NCBI GenBank assembly: GCA_002077045.2
Contig: KZ111140.1
Coordinates: 2,891,071 to 2,955,070 of the forward strand
Origin: Rachicladosporium sp. CCFEE 5018
Lineage: Eukaryota; Ascomycota; Dothideomycetes; Cladosporiales; Cladosporiaceae
Length of the DNA: 64,000 nucleotides
Reading direction: 5' to 3'
Below the pieces are notes generated by a model. It was not told the origin of the DNA and searched no databases. It saw only the letters and a list, made by a program, of their open reading frames with translations. Shown piece by piece: positions 63,727 through 64,000 of the stretch (positions are counted from its first letter, which is position 1; each line of letters opens with the position of its first letter). Both the position numbers and the translations under genes were made by a program.

Positions 63727-64000
63727 ATGACCACAGAAGCAACATCACTGGCATCTACACCCATACAGAGCCCTTTCGAGTATGTATGTGTTCGAATTAC
63801 GTCATGCTGTGCAATACACTAATCGCCAACAGACTTGAAGCCTCGTACGGTGACTGGCGTGATGATCTATCCAAGAATGGCTTCGTGGTGGTGAAGAATG
63901 CCATACCGAGAGACAGAGCGGAACGATATCAGCAACAGGCCTTCGGATGGCTTCAGTCTTTCGACCCGGATCTCGACCTCAAAAGGCCAGAGACCTGGAA
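63727..64000 (+). CDS. Phytanoyl-CoA dioxygenase-like protein, 5' part (continues beyond window)
   Basis: N-terminal 73 codons. Exon 1 is 63727-63779, exon 2 starts at 63833; the 53-nt intron (GTATGT, CACTAAT, CAACAG) joins QSPFE to LEASYGDWRDDL. The segment DDLSKNGFVVVKNAIPRDRAERYQQQ is the usual beginning of the PhyH fold, a Fe(II)/2-oxoglutarate dioxygenase. The metal-binding HxD...H lies beyond the window, so activity cannot be judged. Likely part of the adjacent catabolic cluster. Confidence 0.7.

Overview
The window is nuclear DNA of a filamentous ascomycete fungus. Genes are interrupted by many short introns (47-79 nt, GT/GC...AG, with CTNAC-like branch sites). The gene content is typical of Pezizomycotina: GH10 xylanase, AA11-type LPMO, DUF1996, DUF3433 and DUF4048 proteins, and a Fet3/laccase-like oxidase. 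A dothideomycete or black-yeast-like mould is my best guess, but this is inference. I see no tRNA, rRNA, CRISPR array or intact transposon.

Layout. 1-5.4 kb: 3' part of the APC/C subunit Cdc23 (with an in-frame stop), then three unrecognised, partly low-complexity genes. 5.6-10.5 kb: an SDR, a DUF4048 protein, a GNAT acetyltransferase and Tim22. 12-18.2 kb: secreted GH10 xylanase, a BCS1-like AAA ATPase and a secreted DUF1996 protein. 19.9-25.4 kb: ribosomal protein L4 and a large DUF3433 membrane protein on a shared divergent promoter. 26.9-49.1 kb: a duplicated block. 51.3-58.2 kb: a multicopper oxidase with a 12-nt micro-exon, and a Rad9/Crb2-like checkpoint protein. 58.8-64 kb: an MFS sugar transporter with 5-nt and 10-nt micro-exons, a class II aldolase, a D-erythronate-dehydrogenase-like SDR and the start of a PhyH-type dioxygenase, arranged as two divergent pairs. 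This looks like a small sugar or sugar-acid catabolic cluster.

The central feature is the duplicated block. Positions 27774-37298 (copy A) and 37399-46408 (copy B) carry the same gene series: LPMO, calcineurin A, two CAP-domain genes, a six-hairpin glycosidase and FGAM synthase. A gap of exactly 100 N separates them. Copy A runs precisely to the left edge of the gap and copy B begins precisely at its right edge. This is what two overlapping contigs from diverged homologous chromosomes (or subgenomes) look like when a scaffolder places them end to end. A true tandem duplication broken by the assembly is the alternative. The copies are diverged, with about 18% mismatch in places, but carry patches of near identity that suggest gene conversion. 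They also differ in content: the order of the two CAP gene types is reversed, three of the four CAP genes are broken by different lesions, and the glycosidase is intact only in A. The CAP proteins lack a secretion signal and end in Met/Gly- or Met/Pro-rich repeats, an architecture I do not recognise from a named family.

All exon structures were deduced by hand from splice signals, reading phase and family motifs. Single-base lesions could be sequencing errors.
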